Source: Lysobacterales bacterium (GTDB lineage Bacteria > Pseudomonadota > Gammaproteobacteria > Xanthomonadales > BPKI01). From it: a DNA stretch of 64,000 bases. Positions 50,482-58,647 of this stretch are shown one piece after another (positions within the stretch are counted from its first letter, which is position 1; each line of letters starts with the position of its first letter). Below the pieces are notes generated by a model. That model worked only from the letters and a program-made list of their open reading frames with translations. It made no database searches and was not told the DNA's origin. The position numbers were made by a program, and so were the translations under genes. Location: NCBI GenBank assembly GCA_026005055.1, contig BPKI01000001.1:248001-312000 (forward strand). The letters are read 5' to 3'.

Positions 50482-51466
50482 CGTCGGCGAAGATGCGCTC
50501 GGCCTCGAGGTAAAGCGCCTCGGGGATGGCCTCGAGCCGGTCGATCACCGCGAGATTGGCCCGAAGCTGCTCGATCCGGCTCGCCCCGAGGATCACCGAG
50601 CTCACCGCCGGATGACGCAGACACCAGGCGATCGCCAGCACCGCCGGTTCCACACCCGCCTCTTGCGCGATGGCGACAAAGCGGCGCACGCCTTCGAGTC
50701 GCTTCTCCCGAGCCTCCCCGAACACCCAGCGCTCGAGCCAACCATAGCCAGGGAGAGTCAAGCGCGAGCCCTCGGGAACGCCCTCGTTGTATTTGCCGGT
50801 CAGAAGACCCGAGGCCAACGGGGACCAGGTGGTCAGCCCCAAGCCATAGGCCGCCACCAGCGGCGCATAATCGCGCTCGACCCGCTCGCGGTGGATGAGG
50901 TTGTACTGCGGCTGCTCCATCTGCGGGCCGAAGAGCCCGTTGCGCGCAGCGAAGCGGCAAGCCTCCTCGAGCTTCTCCGGCGGCCACTCCGAGGTGCCCC
51001 AATAGAGCACCTTGCCCTGCCGCACGAGCAGATCCATGGTCACCACCACTTCCTCGATCGGCGTCTCCGGGTCGTGGCGGTGGCAGAAGTAGAGGTCCAG
51101 ATACTCCACTTGGAGACGCCTGAGCGCCTGCTCGCAGGCTTCGACGATGTGCTTGCGGCTCAGGCCGTGCTGGGTCGGGCGCGGATTCTCGACCGCGCCC
51201 CAGAACACCTTGCTCGAGACCAGGTAGGCATCCCGCGGCAAGCGCAGATCGGCCAGCGCCTGGCCCATGATCCGCTCCGCCTCGCCGCGGGCATACACCT
51301 CGGCGTTATCGAAAAAGTTGACTCCGTGGTCGTAGGCGAGCGCGATCATCTCGCGCGCCTCGGCGAGGCCGATGCGGGTACCGAAGTTGATCCAGGCGCC
51401 GAAGGAGAGCGCCGAGAGCTTGAGGCCGCTTCGACCGAGACGGCGGTAGATCATCGTGGCAGGCAC
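50474..51466 (-). CDS. Aldo/keto reductase (Kv-beta-like)
   Basis: A 330-residue NADPH-dependent reductase with the (beta/alpha)8 fold. The tetrad is Asp in NFFDNAEVY, Tyr in AEVYARGEAE, Lys in LVSSKVFWG and His in YFCHRHDPETPIE. The cofactor end is WSPLASGLLTGKY and VILGASRIEQLRANL. The HRHDPETPIEEV text and the length match the voltage-gated potassium channel beta-subunit-like group, which reduces aldehydes such as methylglyoxal. It is co-directional with ogt and overlaps it by 8 bases. The ATG at 51466 or the one at 51454 could be the start. Confidence 0.93.
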   Translation of the reverse strand: MPATMIYRRLGRSGLKLSALSFGAWINFGTRIGLAEAREMIALAYDHGVNFFDNAEVYARGEAERIMGQALADLRLPRDAYLVSSKVFWGAVENPRPTQHGLSRKHIVEACEQALRRLQVEYLDLYFCHRHDPETPIEEVVVTMDLLVRQGKVLYWGTSEWPPEKLEEACRFAARNGLFGPQMEQPQYNLIHRERVERDYAPLVAAYGLGLTTWSPLASGLLTGKYNEGVPEGSRLTLPGYGWLERWVFGEAREKRLEGVRRFVAIAQEAGVEPAVLAIAWCLRHPAVSSVILGASRIEQLRANLAVIDRLEAIPEALYLEAERIFADGG

Positions 51467-51514
51467 GAGGGGAGGGCCTGCGAGTGTAGCGGCAACACAC
51501 TAGAATGGTGAAAC

Positions 51515-51622
51515 CTTTCGGGGAGTAGCCGACCCGTCCCGCTCGGGACGGGGGTCCGCGTCAACATGCTCGGGTTCGCCCGTGGCGCGGACGGTGCCAA
51601 GACCTGGCGAGACCGCGAGGCG
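51515..51622 (+). promoter_or_regulatory. yybP-ykoY manganese riboswitch
   Basis: The hallmark pieces are in order: a P1 5' arm CCTTTCG then GGGGAGTAGCC, a helix (GACCCGTCCC/GGGACGGGGGTC), GTCAACATGCTCGGG with TTCG loop, and CCTGGCGAGACCGCGAGG closing P1. These match the yybP-ykoY motif, which binds Mn2+ through two docked helical legs. It precedes a TMEM165/GDT1-family transporter gene, a family with known manganese transporters, and so should raise its expression when manganese is high. Confidence 0.9.
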
Positions 51623-51632
51623 CGAGGGCCGA

Positions 51633-51681
51633 ATGCCGGATGCGGCCTTCTCGTCTCGTCGGGCTTGCGGGTATCCGGCAT
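51633..51681 (+). promoter_or_regulatory. Inverted repeat in the riboswitch expression platform
   Basis: ATGCCGGAT (51633-51641) and ATCCGGCAT (51673-51681) are perfect 9-base complements, ending 12 bases before the transporter ATG. The hairpin could hide the ribosome binding region when no manganese is bound. There is no T run, so a translational switch fits better than termination. Confidence 0.55.
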
Positions 51682-51693
51682 CGAAATCGCACG

Positions 51694-52263
51694 ATGGACA
51701 CGCTCCTCCTCGCCTTCGCCTTGGTCTTTCTCGCCGAGCTCGGCGACAAGACGCAGCTTCTCACCCTGCTGCTCGCCGCGCGCTGGCGACGTCTCCTGCC
51801 CATCGCCCTGGGACTGGCGCTTGCGAGTTTCTCAAGCCACCTCGCGGCCAGCCTGCTCGGCGCGGGTCTCGGCCAGCTCGTCGATCCCAAGCTCACACGC
51901 CCGATCGCCGGCATCGCCTTCCTCGCCTGTGCGCTCTGGATGCTCTGGCCGGAAGGCGAGGAGGGACGCGAAGATGCTCCCTTGGCGCGCGGACTCTGGC
52001 AGACGACGCTCGCCGCTCTGAGCATCTACCTCTTGGCGGAACTGGGCGACAAGACGCAGTTTGCAAGCGTCCTCCTCGCCCTCGAGCGCGGCGAAGTGCT
52101 TCCGGTGACGGCCGGCGCCACCCTCGCGATGCTCGCGGCCAATCTGCCCGCGCTGTGGCTCGGCGCATGGCTTGCCGAACGTCTGCCCCGCAAGGTGCTG
52201 CGCGCCATCGCCGCGCTCCTCTTCGCCGCGATCGGGTCGGCGCTTCTCATCGCCCCCGCTTGA
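51694..52263 (+). CDS. TMEM165/GDT1 (UPF0016) family cation transporter, probably manganese export
   Basis: A 189-residue membrane protein with six helices in two repeats. Each repeat carries the family signature: FLAELGDKTQLLTLLLAA and LLAELGDKTQFASVLLAL (ExGDKT). Members exchange Mn2+ or Ca2+ for protons; bacterial ones export manganese. The yybP-ykoY riboswitch in its leader strongly supports a manganese role. The ATG at 51694 has no clear Shine-Dalgarno. Confidence 0.9.
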   Translation: MDTLLLAFALVFLAELGDKTQLLTLLLAARWRRLLPIALGLALASFSSHLAASLLGAGLGQLVDPKLTRPIAGIAFLACALWMLWPEGEEGREDAPLARGLWQTTLAALSIYLLAELGDKTQFASVLLALERGEVLPVTAGATLAMLAANLPALWLGAWLAERLPRKVLRAIAALLFAAIGSALLIAPA

Positions 52264-52380
52264 TTCGCTCGAAGCCGAGGGCGCTCGCCGCGAGAAAAGC
52301 TCCTGCAAGAGACGGACGGAGCCGGGCTTGCCGCCTGGCGGCCCCTCTACTAGCCTTGCCGCAGCCTCGGGAGGAAAGGG

Positions 52381-53661
52381 GTGGCGATGGCGAGCGTTCT
52401 CTTCGGCGTATTCGGGCTCGCGGTGCTGATCGGCATCGCGACGCTCTTCTCCGCCGACCGTCGCCGTATCGACTGGCAGCTGGTGATGGTCGGGCTGATC
52501 CTGCAGATCGCCTTCGCCGTCTTCGTCCTGCTCACGCCCTTCGGCGCGCGCATCTTCGGGGCGCTCTCTGAGGGCTTCGTCGCCCTGCTCGGTTTCACGG
52601 CCCAGGGCGCTCAGTTCATCTTCGGCGAGCTCGCCAAGGGGCAGAGCCTCGGTTTCGTCTTCGCCTTCCAGGTGCTGCCCACGATCGTCTTCTTCGCTAG
52701 CTTCATGGCCGTGCTCTACCACCTCGGGGTGATGCAGCGCATCGTCGAGGGCATGGCCTGGGTGATCACCAAGCTCATGCGGGTCTCGGGCGCCGAAACG
52801 CTGTCGGTGTGCGCCAATGCCTTCATCGGCCAGACCGAAGCCCCGCTCGTGGTCAAGCCCTACGTCGCGCGGATGACCCCCTCCGAGCTTTTCACCCTGA
52901 TGACCGGCGGCATGGCCACCATCGCCGGCGGGGTGCTCGGCGCCTACGTGATGATGCTCGGCGGCAGCGACCCGGTGGCGCAGGCGCAATACGCCAAACA
53001 CCTGATCACCGCGAGCATCATGGCCGCCCCGGCCACTTTGGTCATCGCCAAGATCCTTGAGCCGGAGACGCAGGAGCCGCTGACCCTCGGGCGGGTGCGG
53101 ATCGAAATCGAGCGCACCACGGCCAATCTGATCGATGCCGCCGCGGCTGGCGCAGCCGATGGCCTTCGGCTCGCGCTCAATGTCGGCGCGATGCTGCTGG
53201 CCTTCATCGCCCTCATCGCTCTGCTCAATGCCCCTCTCACCTGGCTCGGTGAGGTCACGGGTCTGGCCGCATGGCTCGGCAAACCCACCGACCTCTCCAC
53301 CCTGCTCGGCTATCTGCTCGCGCCCATCGCCTGGCTGATCGGCGTGCCATGGCAGGATGCGCCGACCATCGGCGGCTTGATCGGCGTCAAGGTGGTGCTC
53401 AACGAGTTCGTGGCCTACACCCAACTCGCCACGGTGAAGGATGCGCTCGATGCGCACTCGGTTCTGATCGCCACCTACGCGCTCTGCGGTTTCGCCAACT
53501 TCGCCTCGATCGCGATCCAGATCGGTGGAATCGGCGGCATCGCACCGGAGCGGCGGCAAGACCTCGCCCGCTTCGGGCTCAAGGCGGTGCTCGGCGGCAG
53601 CCTGGTCACCTTCATGACCGCCACGATCGCCGGGGTGTTGCACGCGCTGGGCGGCGCATGA
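52381..53661 (+). CDS. CNT-family (NupC) nucleoside transporter
   Basis: A 426-residue concentrative nucleoside transporter with about ten helices. Typical motifs: LPTIVFFASFMAVLYHLGVMQ, GAETLSVCANAFIGQTEAPLVVKPY, MTGGMATIAGGVLGAYV, GGLIGVKVVLNEFVAYTQL and ALCGFANFASIAIQIGGIG. It imports nucleosides with protons or sodium. The GTG at 52381 has GGAGG six bases upstream; an ATG two codons later is an alternative. It overlaps the PfkB kinase gene by 4 bases (ATGA), so the pair probably serves nucleoside or ribose uptake and use. Confidence 0.94.
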   Translation: MAMASVLFGVFGLAVLIGIATLFSADRRRIDWQLVMVGLILQIAFAVFVLLTPFGARIFGALSEGFVALLGFTAQGAQFIFGELAKGQSLGFVFAFQVLPTIVFFASFMAVLYHLGVMQRIVEGMAWVITKLMRVSGAETLSVCANAFIGQTEAPLVVKPYVARMTPSELFTLMTGGMATIAGGVLGAYVMMLGGSDPVAQAQYAKHLITASIMAAPATLVIAKILEPETQEPLTLGRVRIEIERTTANLIDAAAAGAADGLRLALNVGAMLLAFIALIALLNAPLTWLGEVTGLAAWLGKPTDLSTLLGYLLAPIAWLIGVPWQDAPTIGGLIGVKVVLNEFVAYTQLATVKDALDAHSVLIATYALCGFANFASIAIQIGGIGGIAPERRQDLARFGLKAVLGGSLVTFMTATIAGVLHALGGA

Positions 53662-54590
53662 GGGTCCTCGTCGTCGGCAGCTACAACCTCGACCGCGTCT
53701 TCGAATGCCAGCGCCTGCCCGCCGCCGGTGCCACCGTGGCGGCGTCCTACCGCGAGGGGCCGGGCGGCAAGGGTTTCAACCAGGCCGTCGCCGCCCGCCG
53801 CTTGGGCGCCGAAGTCTATTTCCTCGCCGCCATTGGCCATGACGAGGCCGGTGCGCAGGCGTGTCGCCTCGCCGCCAGCGAAGGCATCCACGGCGACTGG
53901 GTCGAGAGCGAGGCGCCCACCGGCACCGCCGGCATCTTTCTCGAGCAGAGCGGGGCCAATGCGATCGCCGTGGCCCTCGGCGCCAATCTGAGCCTGAGCG
54001 CGGAAGAGGTCGCGCGCCGGATGCGCCGCATGCCTCCTTTCCGCGTGCTGATCACCCAGCTCGAGATTCCGCTCGCGGCGGCCTCCGCCGCCTTGGCGCA
54101 CGGACGGGAACGGGGGGCGATCACCCTGCTCGATCCCGCACCGCCGCGCTTCGACCGCTCGCTGCTAGCGCTCGCCTCGCTGATCAAGCCGAACGAGGCG
54201 GAATTCCTCGAGTTGCTTCGTCAGGCGGGCGAAGCCTTGCCTGAGACACCGCTGACCGCGCTCCCCGATGAGCCGCTGCATGCGCTCTGCCGAAGGCTCG
54301 CACCCGGCAGCGTGCTGCTCACCCTCGGCGCGCACGGCGTGTTCGTCTCGCATGGCGAACGCCGCTTCGGCGATGAGCGCGAGTTCTACCGAATCCACGC
54401 AGCGCCGGCGACGGTGCGCGATACGGTGGCCGCGGGCGATGCCTTCGCCGGGGCGCTCGCGGCCTTTCTCGCCATGCAGCCAGAGGCCCCGCTGGCCGCC
54501 GCCGTCGCTTTCGCCACGCGCGTCGCCGCGCGTAAAACCGAGCGCCCGGGTGCCGCCCTCGCCATGCCGCGGCGCGAGGAGATCGAATAG
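53658..54590 (+). CDS. Ribokinase-like PfkB sugar/nucleoside kinase
   Basis: A 310-residue PfkB kinase. It opens VLVVGSYNLDRVFECQRLPAAG and has the substrate motif REGPGGKGFNQAVAARRLGA. The catalytic, anion-hole region is DTVAAGDAFAGALAAFL, where the usual GAGD is AAGD, a small change. LIKPNEAEFLELL and LLTLGAHGVF are the ATP side. It phosphorylates ribose or a nucleoside. The coupled nucleoside transporter gene makes a nucleoside-salvage role likely. The exact substrate cannot be read. Confidence 0.88.
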   Translation: MRVLVVGSYNLDRVFECQRLPAAGATVAASYREGPGGKGFNQAVAARRLGAEVYFLAAIGHDEAGAQACRLAASEGIHGDWVESEAPTGTAGIFLEQSGANAIAVALGANLSLSAEEVARRMRRMPPFRVLITQLEIPLAAASAALAHGRERGAITLLDPAPPRFDRSLLALASLIKPNEAEFLELLRQAGEALPETPLTALPDEPLHALCRRLAPGSVLLTLGAHGVFVSHGERRFGDEREFYRIHAAPATVRDTVAAGDAFAGALAAFLAMQPEAPLAAAVAFATRVAARKTERPGAALAMPRREEIE

Positions 54591-54627
54591 ACACCACCCC
54601 TCCCCGGCGCACGCGCCGGCGCTCACA

Positions 54628-55632
54628 ATGATGAGCTCATTCGTCCTCGCGACCGCCGTGCAGATTGGCCCCTACCGGATCGATCCTCCGCTCGCCCTCG
54701 CCCCGATGGCGGGGATCACCGACAAGCCTTTTCGCCAGCTTTGCCGCAAGCTCGGGGCGGGCTACGCCGTCGCGGAGATGACCAGCGCCGACCCCAAGCT
54801 CAGGGACAGCGCGCTCTCCTTGAAGCGCCGCGACCTTCAAGGCGAAGCCAGCCCGCGCGCGGTGCAATTGCTCGGCTTCGATCCGCAGATGCTCGCCGAG
54901 GCCGCGCGCCAGGCGGTCGATGAGGGCGCTCAGATCGTGGATCTCAACATGGGCTGCCCCGCCAAGCGGGTGTGCAACCGCGAGGCGGGCTCGGCCCTGC
55001 TCAAGGACGAAGCCTTGGTCGCGCGCATCCTCGAGACGGTGGTGCGCGCCGTGAAAGTCCCCGTCACCCTCAAGATGCGCACCGGTTATTCGCGGGCGAT
55101 GAAGAACGGGCTACGGATCGCCCGCATCGCCGAGGACTGCGGCATCGCCGCCCTGGCGATCCACGGCCGTACCCGCGAGGATCGGTTCTTGGGCGAGGCC
55201 GAATACGAGACCATCGCCGCGATCAAGGCGACGGTCCGCATTCCGGTGTGGGCCAACGGCGACATCGATTCCCCGGAAAAGGCCGAGAGGGTGCTCTGCC
55301 AGACCGGCGCCGATGGCCTGATGATCGGGCGCGCCGCCCAGGGGAGGCCTTGGATCTTTCGCGAGATCGCGCACTTCCTTGCCACCGGAAAGCACCTTCC
55401 TCCGCCTTCCGGCGAGGCGCTCATCATGATCATTCACGAGCACCTCGAGGCGCTCCATGCGCACTACGGGCGCGAGCAAGGGGTGCTCATCGCCCGCAAA
55501 CATCTCACGTGGTATCTCGAGCGGCTGCCGCAAGGCCGCGCCTTCAGGCCTTGGCTCATGTCGCTTCAGACCCCCGAGGCGCAACGCGCCGCTCTCGAGC
55601 GAGTTTTCGCGGAACTGCCTCTTGCGGCATGA
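54628..55632 (+). CDS. dusB: tRNA-dihydrouridine synthase B
   Basis: A 334-residue Dus enzyme that reduces uridine 17 (DusB-type) of tRNA using FMN. The N-terminal LALAPMAGITDKPFRQLCRKLGAG, the catalytic DLNMGCPAKRVCNREAGSALL, the KMRTGY and IHGRTRED segments, and WANGDIDSPEKAERVL with GADGLMIGRAAQGRPWIF are all DusB-like. In many gammaproteobacteria dusB leads a dusB-fis pair; here a methyltransferase gene overlaps its stop instead of fis. ATGs at 54628 and 54631 both fit. Confidence 0.94.
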   Translation: MMSSFVLATAVQIGPYRIDPPLALAPMAGITDKPFRQLCRKLGAGYAVAEMTSADPKLRDSALSLKRRDLQGEASPRAVQLLGFDPQMLAEAARQAVDEGAQIVDLNMGCPAKRVCNREAGSALLKDEALVARILETVVRAVKVPVTLKMRTGYSRAMKNGLRIARIAEDCGIAALAIHGRTREDRFLGEAEYETIAAIKATVRIPVWANGDIDSPEKAERVLCQTGADGLMIGRAAQGRPWIFREIAHFLATGKHLPPPSGEALIMIIHEHLEALHAHYGREQGVLIARKHLTWYLERLPQGRAFRPWLMSLQTPEAQRAALERVFAELPLAA

Positions 55633-56453
55633 ACAGCAGCCCAGAATTTCCCTACATCCACGGTTTTTCCGAAGTCGAGCAGGCGCGGCTTCGCAAACAG
55701 GCGCGGCTTGCGGAAGCCCTGGTCTTCCGCGATGTCGATTTCAGCGACTGCCGGCACATCCTCGAGGTCGGCTGCGGCGTGGGCGCGCAGACGGAAATCC
55801 TGCTTCGCCGCTTTCCCGAGCTCAAAGTCACGGGCGTCGATTTGTCGGAGCGACAGCTGAGCGCCGCTCGCCACCACCTGGAGCAAGTCCCGTGGTGTCG
55901 CGGTCGTTATGCGCTCGAGCAAGCGGATGCCGCCGATTTGCCTTTCCCAGCCCGCGCTTTCGACGGCGCTTTCCTCTGTTGGATCCTCGAGCACGTGCCC
56001 AAGCCGGCGAATGTGCTCGCCGAATGCCGACGGGTGCTGGCACCGGGCTCGCCGATTTACGTGACCGAGGTGCTCAATAGCAGCTTTTTCCTCGACCCTT
56101 ACTCGCCGAACCTGGTCCAGTACTGGACCGCCTTCAACGACCATCAATACGAAAGCGGCGGCGATCCTTTCATCGGCGCCAAGCTCGGAAACCTTTTGCT
56201 CGCTACCGGTTTCCAGCAGGTGATCACCCGCGTCAAGACTTTTCACTTCGACAACCGCGAGCCGCATCGGCGCAAGGCGATGATCGCCTTCTGGGAGGAG
56301 CTTCTGCTCTCGGCGGCCGATCAGCTCCTCGCCCGCGGCAAGGTCACGGAAGCGGTGGTCGAAGGGATGAAACGCGAGCTCAAGCACGTCCAAAACGACC
56401 CCAACGCCGTGTTCTTTTTCGCCTTCGTCCAAGCCGAAGCGCGGGTTTACTGA
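55629..56453 (+). CDS. Class I SAM-dependent methyltransferase, unknown substrate
   Basis: A 274-residue methyltransferase. Motif I is ILEVGCGVGAQTEILLRRFP, then VTGVDLSERQLSAARHHL, QADAADLPFPARAFDGAFLCWILEHVPKP and an RRVLAPGSPIYVTEV segment. This is the Methyltransf_11/25 layout used on small molecules, lipids or quinones. The C-terminal 100 residues (LVQYWTAFNDHQYESGGDP onward) are not family-specific. The ATG overlaps the dusB stop (ATGA). Its last 7 bases overlap the 3' end of thrC. Confidence 0.85.
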   Translation: MNSSPEFPYIHGFSEVEQARLRKQARLAEALVFRDVDFSDCRHILEVGCGVGAQTEILLRRFPELKVTGVDLSERQLSAARHHLEQVPWCRGRYALEQADAADLPFPARAFDGAFLCWILEHVPKPANVLAECRRVLAPGSPIYVTEVLNSSFFLDPYSPNLVQYWTAFNDHQYESGGDPFIGAKLGNLLLATGFQQVITRVKTFHFDNREPHRRKAMIAFWEELLLSAADQLLARGKVTEAVVEGMKRELKHVQNDPNAVFFFAFVQAEARVY

Positions 56454-57730
56454 GCGGAAAGCAGCGCTTCGAGCGCCGCGAGGCTGGGCTCGATGCGGAG
56501 CGCCCGCGACGGCCGCGACCAGGCCGCGCGGAGGGCCTCGGGGACCGGCACCGGCTCGCCGATCAGGGGCTCGACGATCTCGGCGAACTTGGCCGGGTGC
56601 GCGGTGGCCGCCACCGCGAAATCGCGCTCTTCGCCGCTTGCGCGAAGCCGCGCCAGCACCGCCATCCCGACGGCCGTGTGCGGGCAAAGCGCGAGGCAAT
56701 GCCGCCGCCAGACCGAAGCGATGGTTTCGCGGATCTCGGCATCGCTCACCCAATCCGCGCGGAGTGCCGCGCGCAGGGCGCGCTCGTCGGGAAACAGATG
56801 ACGCAGCCGCTCGAAGTTGCTGGGCGCGCCCACGTCCATGGCATTGGCCAGCGTGCGCTGAGCGGGCCGCGGGCGGTAAGGCGCGCCCGCGAAATATTCA
56901 GCCAGCACCCGGTTTTCGTTGAGAGCGATCACGATCTCACCGATCGGCAATCCCATCGCCCGCGCGAGCACGCAGGCCAAGGCATTGCCGAGATTGCCGG
57001 TCGGGATGATGAAGGACAGCGGCCGATGTGCCCGCTGCCAGTGGCCAAGCGCCGCCTGCGCGTAGTAGGCGATCTGCGGCAGCAAGCGGCCGAGGCTGAT
57101 GCTGTTGGCCGAAGTCATACGCCGCCCGGCAACCTCAGCGGCGGTGAGAAGCGCCTTGACCAAAGCCTGGCAGTCATCGAAGCTTCCGGCCACGCGCAGG
57201 GTGAGCACGTTCTCGCCAAAGCCATCGAGATGCGCGGCCTGACGGGGCGAGACCCGCCCTTCGGGATAGAGCACCACCACTTGAAAACCCGGCAGGCGAT
57301 GAAATGCAGCGGCCACGGCCGCGCCGGTGTCGCCTGAGGTGGCCACCAGCACCACGACCCTCTGATCGCTCCTCAGCTCGCGCCAGACCTGAGCGAGGAA
57401 GCGCGCGGCATAGTCCTTGAAGGCGCCGGTCGGACCATGGAAGAGCTCGAGCAGGAAATCGCCTCTGCCCAAGGGTCGGAGCGGCGCGGGGAAAGAAAAA
57501 GCCGCCGCGCAGAGCGCCGGAAGCTGGCTCGCCAGGGCCTCGCCTGCGAAGAAGGGCTTGAGCACCCCCACCGCGACTTCAGGCAGCGCATCCGCCGAGG
57601 GCCATTGCGAGGGATGAAGCCGCGGCCATTCCTCAGGCAGGTAGAGGCCCCCATCAGGAGCAAGCCCGCGCCTGAGCGCCTCGGTGAGCGCCACCGGCTC
57701 GGCGCGACCGCGGGTGCTCAGGCAGCGCAT
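56447..57730 (-). CDS. thrC: Threonine synthase
   Basis: A 427-residue PLP enzyme that turns O-phosphohomoserine into threonine. It starts CLSTRG and has [18 protein letters not shown]. The PLP lysine is in [51 protein letters not shown] and [21 protein letters not shown] are typical of the shorter bacterial type. The ATG at 57730 overlaps the end of thrB by 13 bases. It is the last gene of thrABC. Confidence 0.96.
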   Translation of the reverse strand: MRCLSTRGRAEPVALTEALRRGLAPDGGLYLPEEWPRLHPSQWPSADALPEVAVGVLKPFFAGEALASQLPALCAAAFSFPAPLRPLGRGDFLLELFHGPTGAFKDYAARFLAQVWRELRSDQRVVVLVATSGDTGAAVAAAFHRLPGFQVVVLYPEGRVSPRQAAHLDGFGENVLTLRVAGSFDDCQALVKALLTAAEVAGRRMTSANSISLGRLLPQIAYYAQAALGHWQRAHRPLSFIIPTGNLGNALACVLARAMGLPIGEIVIALNENRVLAEYFAGAPYRPRPAQRTLANAMDVGAPSNFERLRHLFPDERALRAALRADWVSDAEIRETIASVWRRHCLALCPHTAVGMAVLARLRASGEERDFAVAATAHPAKFAEIVEPLIGEPVPVPEALRAAWSRPSRALRIEPSLAALEALLSAQ

Positions 57731-58647
57731 GAGAGCAGCTCCGCGGCCGGCCCCGCCACCGGCGAGATCCAACCCTCGCTGTCCAAGCCGGCCTCGGCGA
57801 AAGCCTCGCGCATCGCGGCCAGCGCCGCTTCTGCCAAAGCGGCGTGCTCGAACCAGGCAAAGACGCTCGGGCCGGCACCGGAGAGGCTCGCGCCCAATGC
57901 CCCATGATCGAGGGCCGCTCCCTTGACCCGCTCGAAACCAGGAACCAGGGGCGCCCGCCTCGGCTCGACCAGCAGATCCGCGAGCCCCGCCCGGATGAGC
58001 GCGACATCGCCGCGCTCCAGCCCGATCAAAAACAAGGCCAGGCGCTCGCTCTGGGCGACGAAATCGGCGATGGCATAAGGGGCTTTGAGCACCGCCCGCG
58101 CTTCGCGCGTGGAAAGCTCGAGGCGCGGATGCACCACCACGCAGCACAGCCCAGCGGGTACCTTGAGCGGCACCAGCCGCTCGCGACCGGCCAGCACCAC
58201 GCCGCCGAGCAGCATCGGCCCCACGTTGTCCCCATGCCGACCGCCGCTCGCCACCTCTTCGCCGGCCAAGGCGAAGGGATAAAGGGCCTCCCGCGGCAAT
58301 GGCTCGGGCAACAGGGCGTTCGCGGCCACCACCGCCGCTACCGCCGAGGCGGCGCTGCCTCCCAGCCCCGAGGCCAGGGGGATGCCCTTGTCGATCTCGA
58401 GGGCGAAACCGAAGGGCAGGTCTAATGCCGCGCGCAGCGCGAGCAAGGCAGCGCCGGCGGTGTTGCGCTCGGGTTCTCGCGGCAAACGTTCTGCGCCCGG
58501 GCCGCGGATGGCTCGGATCTCGACCCCAGGCTGGGCGCACCGCTCGACCAGCACCCGATCCGCTGGTCCCGCGATGCTGTGGCCGAGCAAGTCGAATCCG
58601 ACCCCTATGTTGCCCACCGAAGCCGGCGCCCGCGCCGCCGCTCTCAC
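57718..58647 (-). CDS. thrB: Homoserine kinase
   Basis: A 309-residue GHMP kinase that phosphorylates homoserine. It has [19 protein letters not shown] at the start, the ATP loop [16 protein letters not shown], the [12 protein letters not shown] loop and the C-terminal [15 protein letters not shown]. The start is GTG at 58647, overlapping the thrA stop as GTGA. It is followed by thrC with a 13-base overlap, so the three enzymes should be made together. Confidence 0.96.
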   Translation of the reverse strand: MRAAARAPASVGNIGVGFDLLGHSIAGPADRVLVERCAQPGVEIRAIRGPGAERLPREPERNTAGAALLALRAALDLPFGFALEIDKGIPLASGLGGSAASAVAAVVAANALLPEPLPREALYPFALAGEEVASGGRHGDNVGPMLLGGVVLAGRERLVPLKVPAGLCCVVVHPRLELSTREARAVLKAPYAIADFVAQSERLALFLIGLERGDVALIRAGLADLLVEPRRAPLVPGFERVKGAALDHGALGASLSGAGPSVFAWFEHAALAEAALAAMREAFAEAGLDSEGWISPVAGPAAELLSCAA

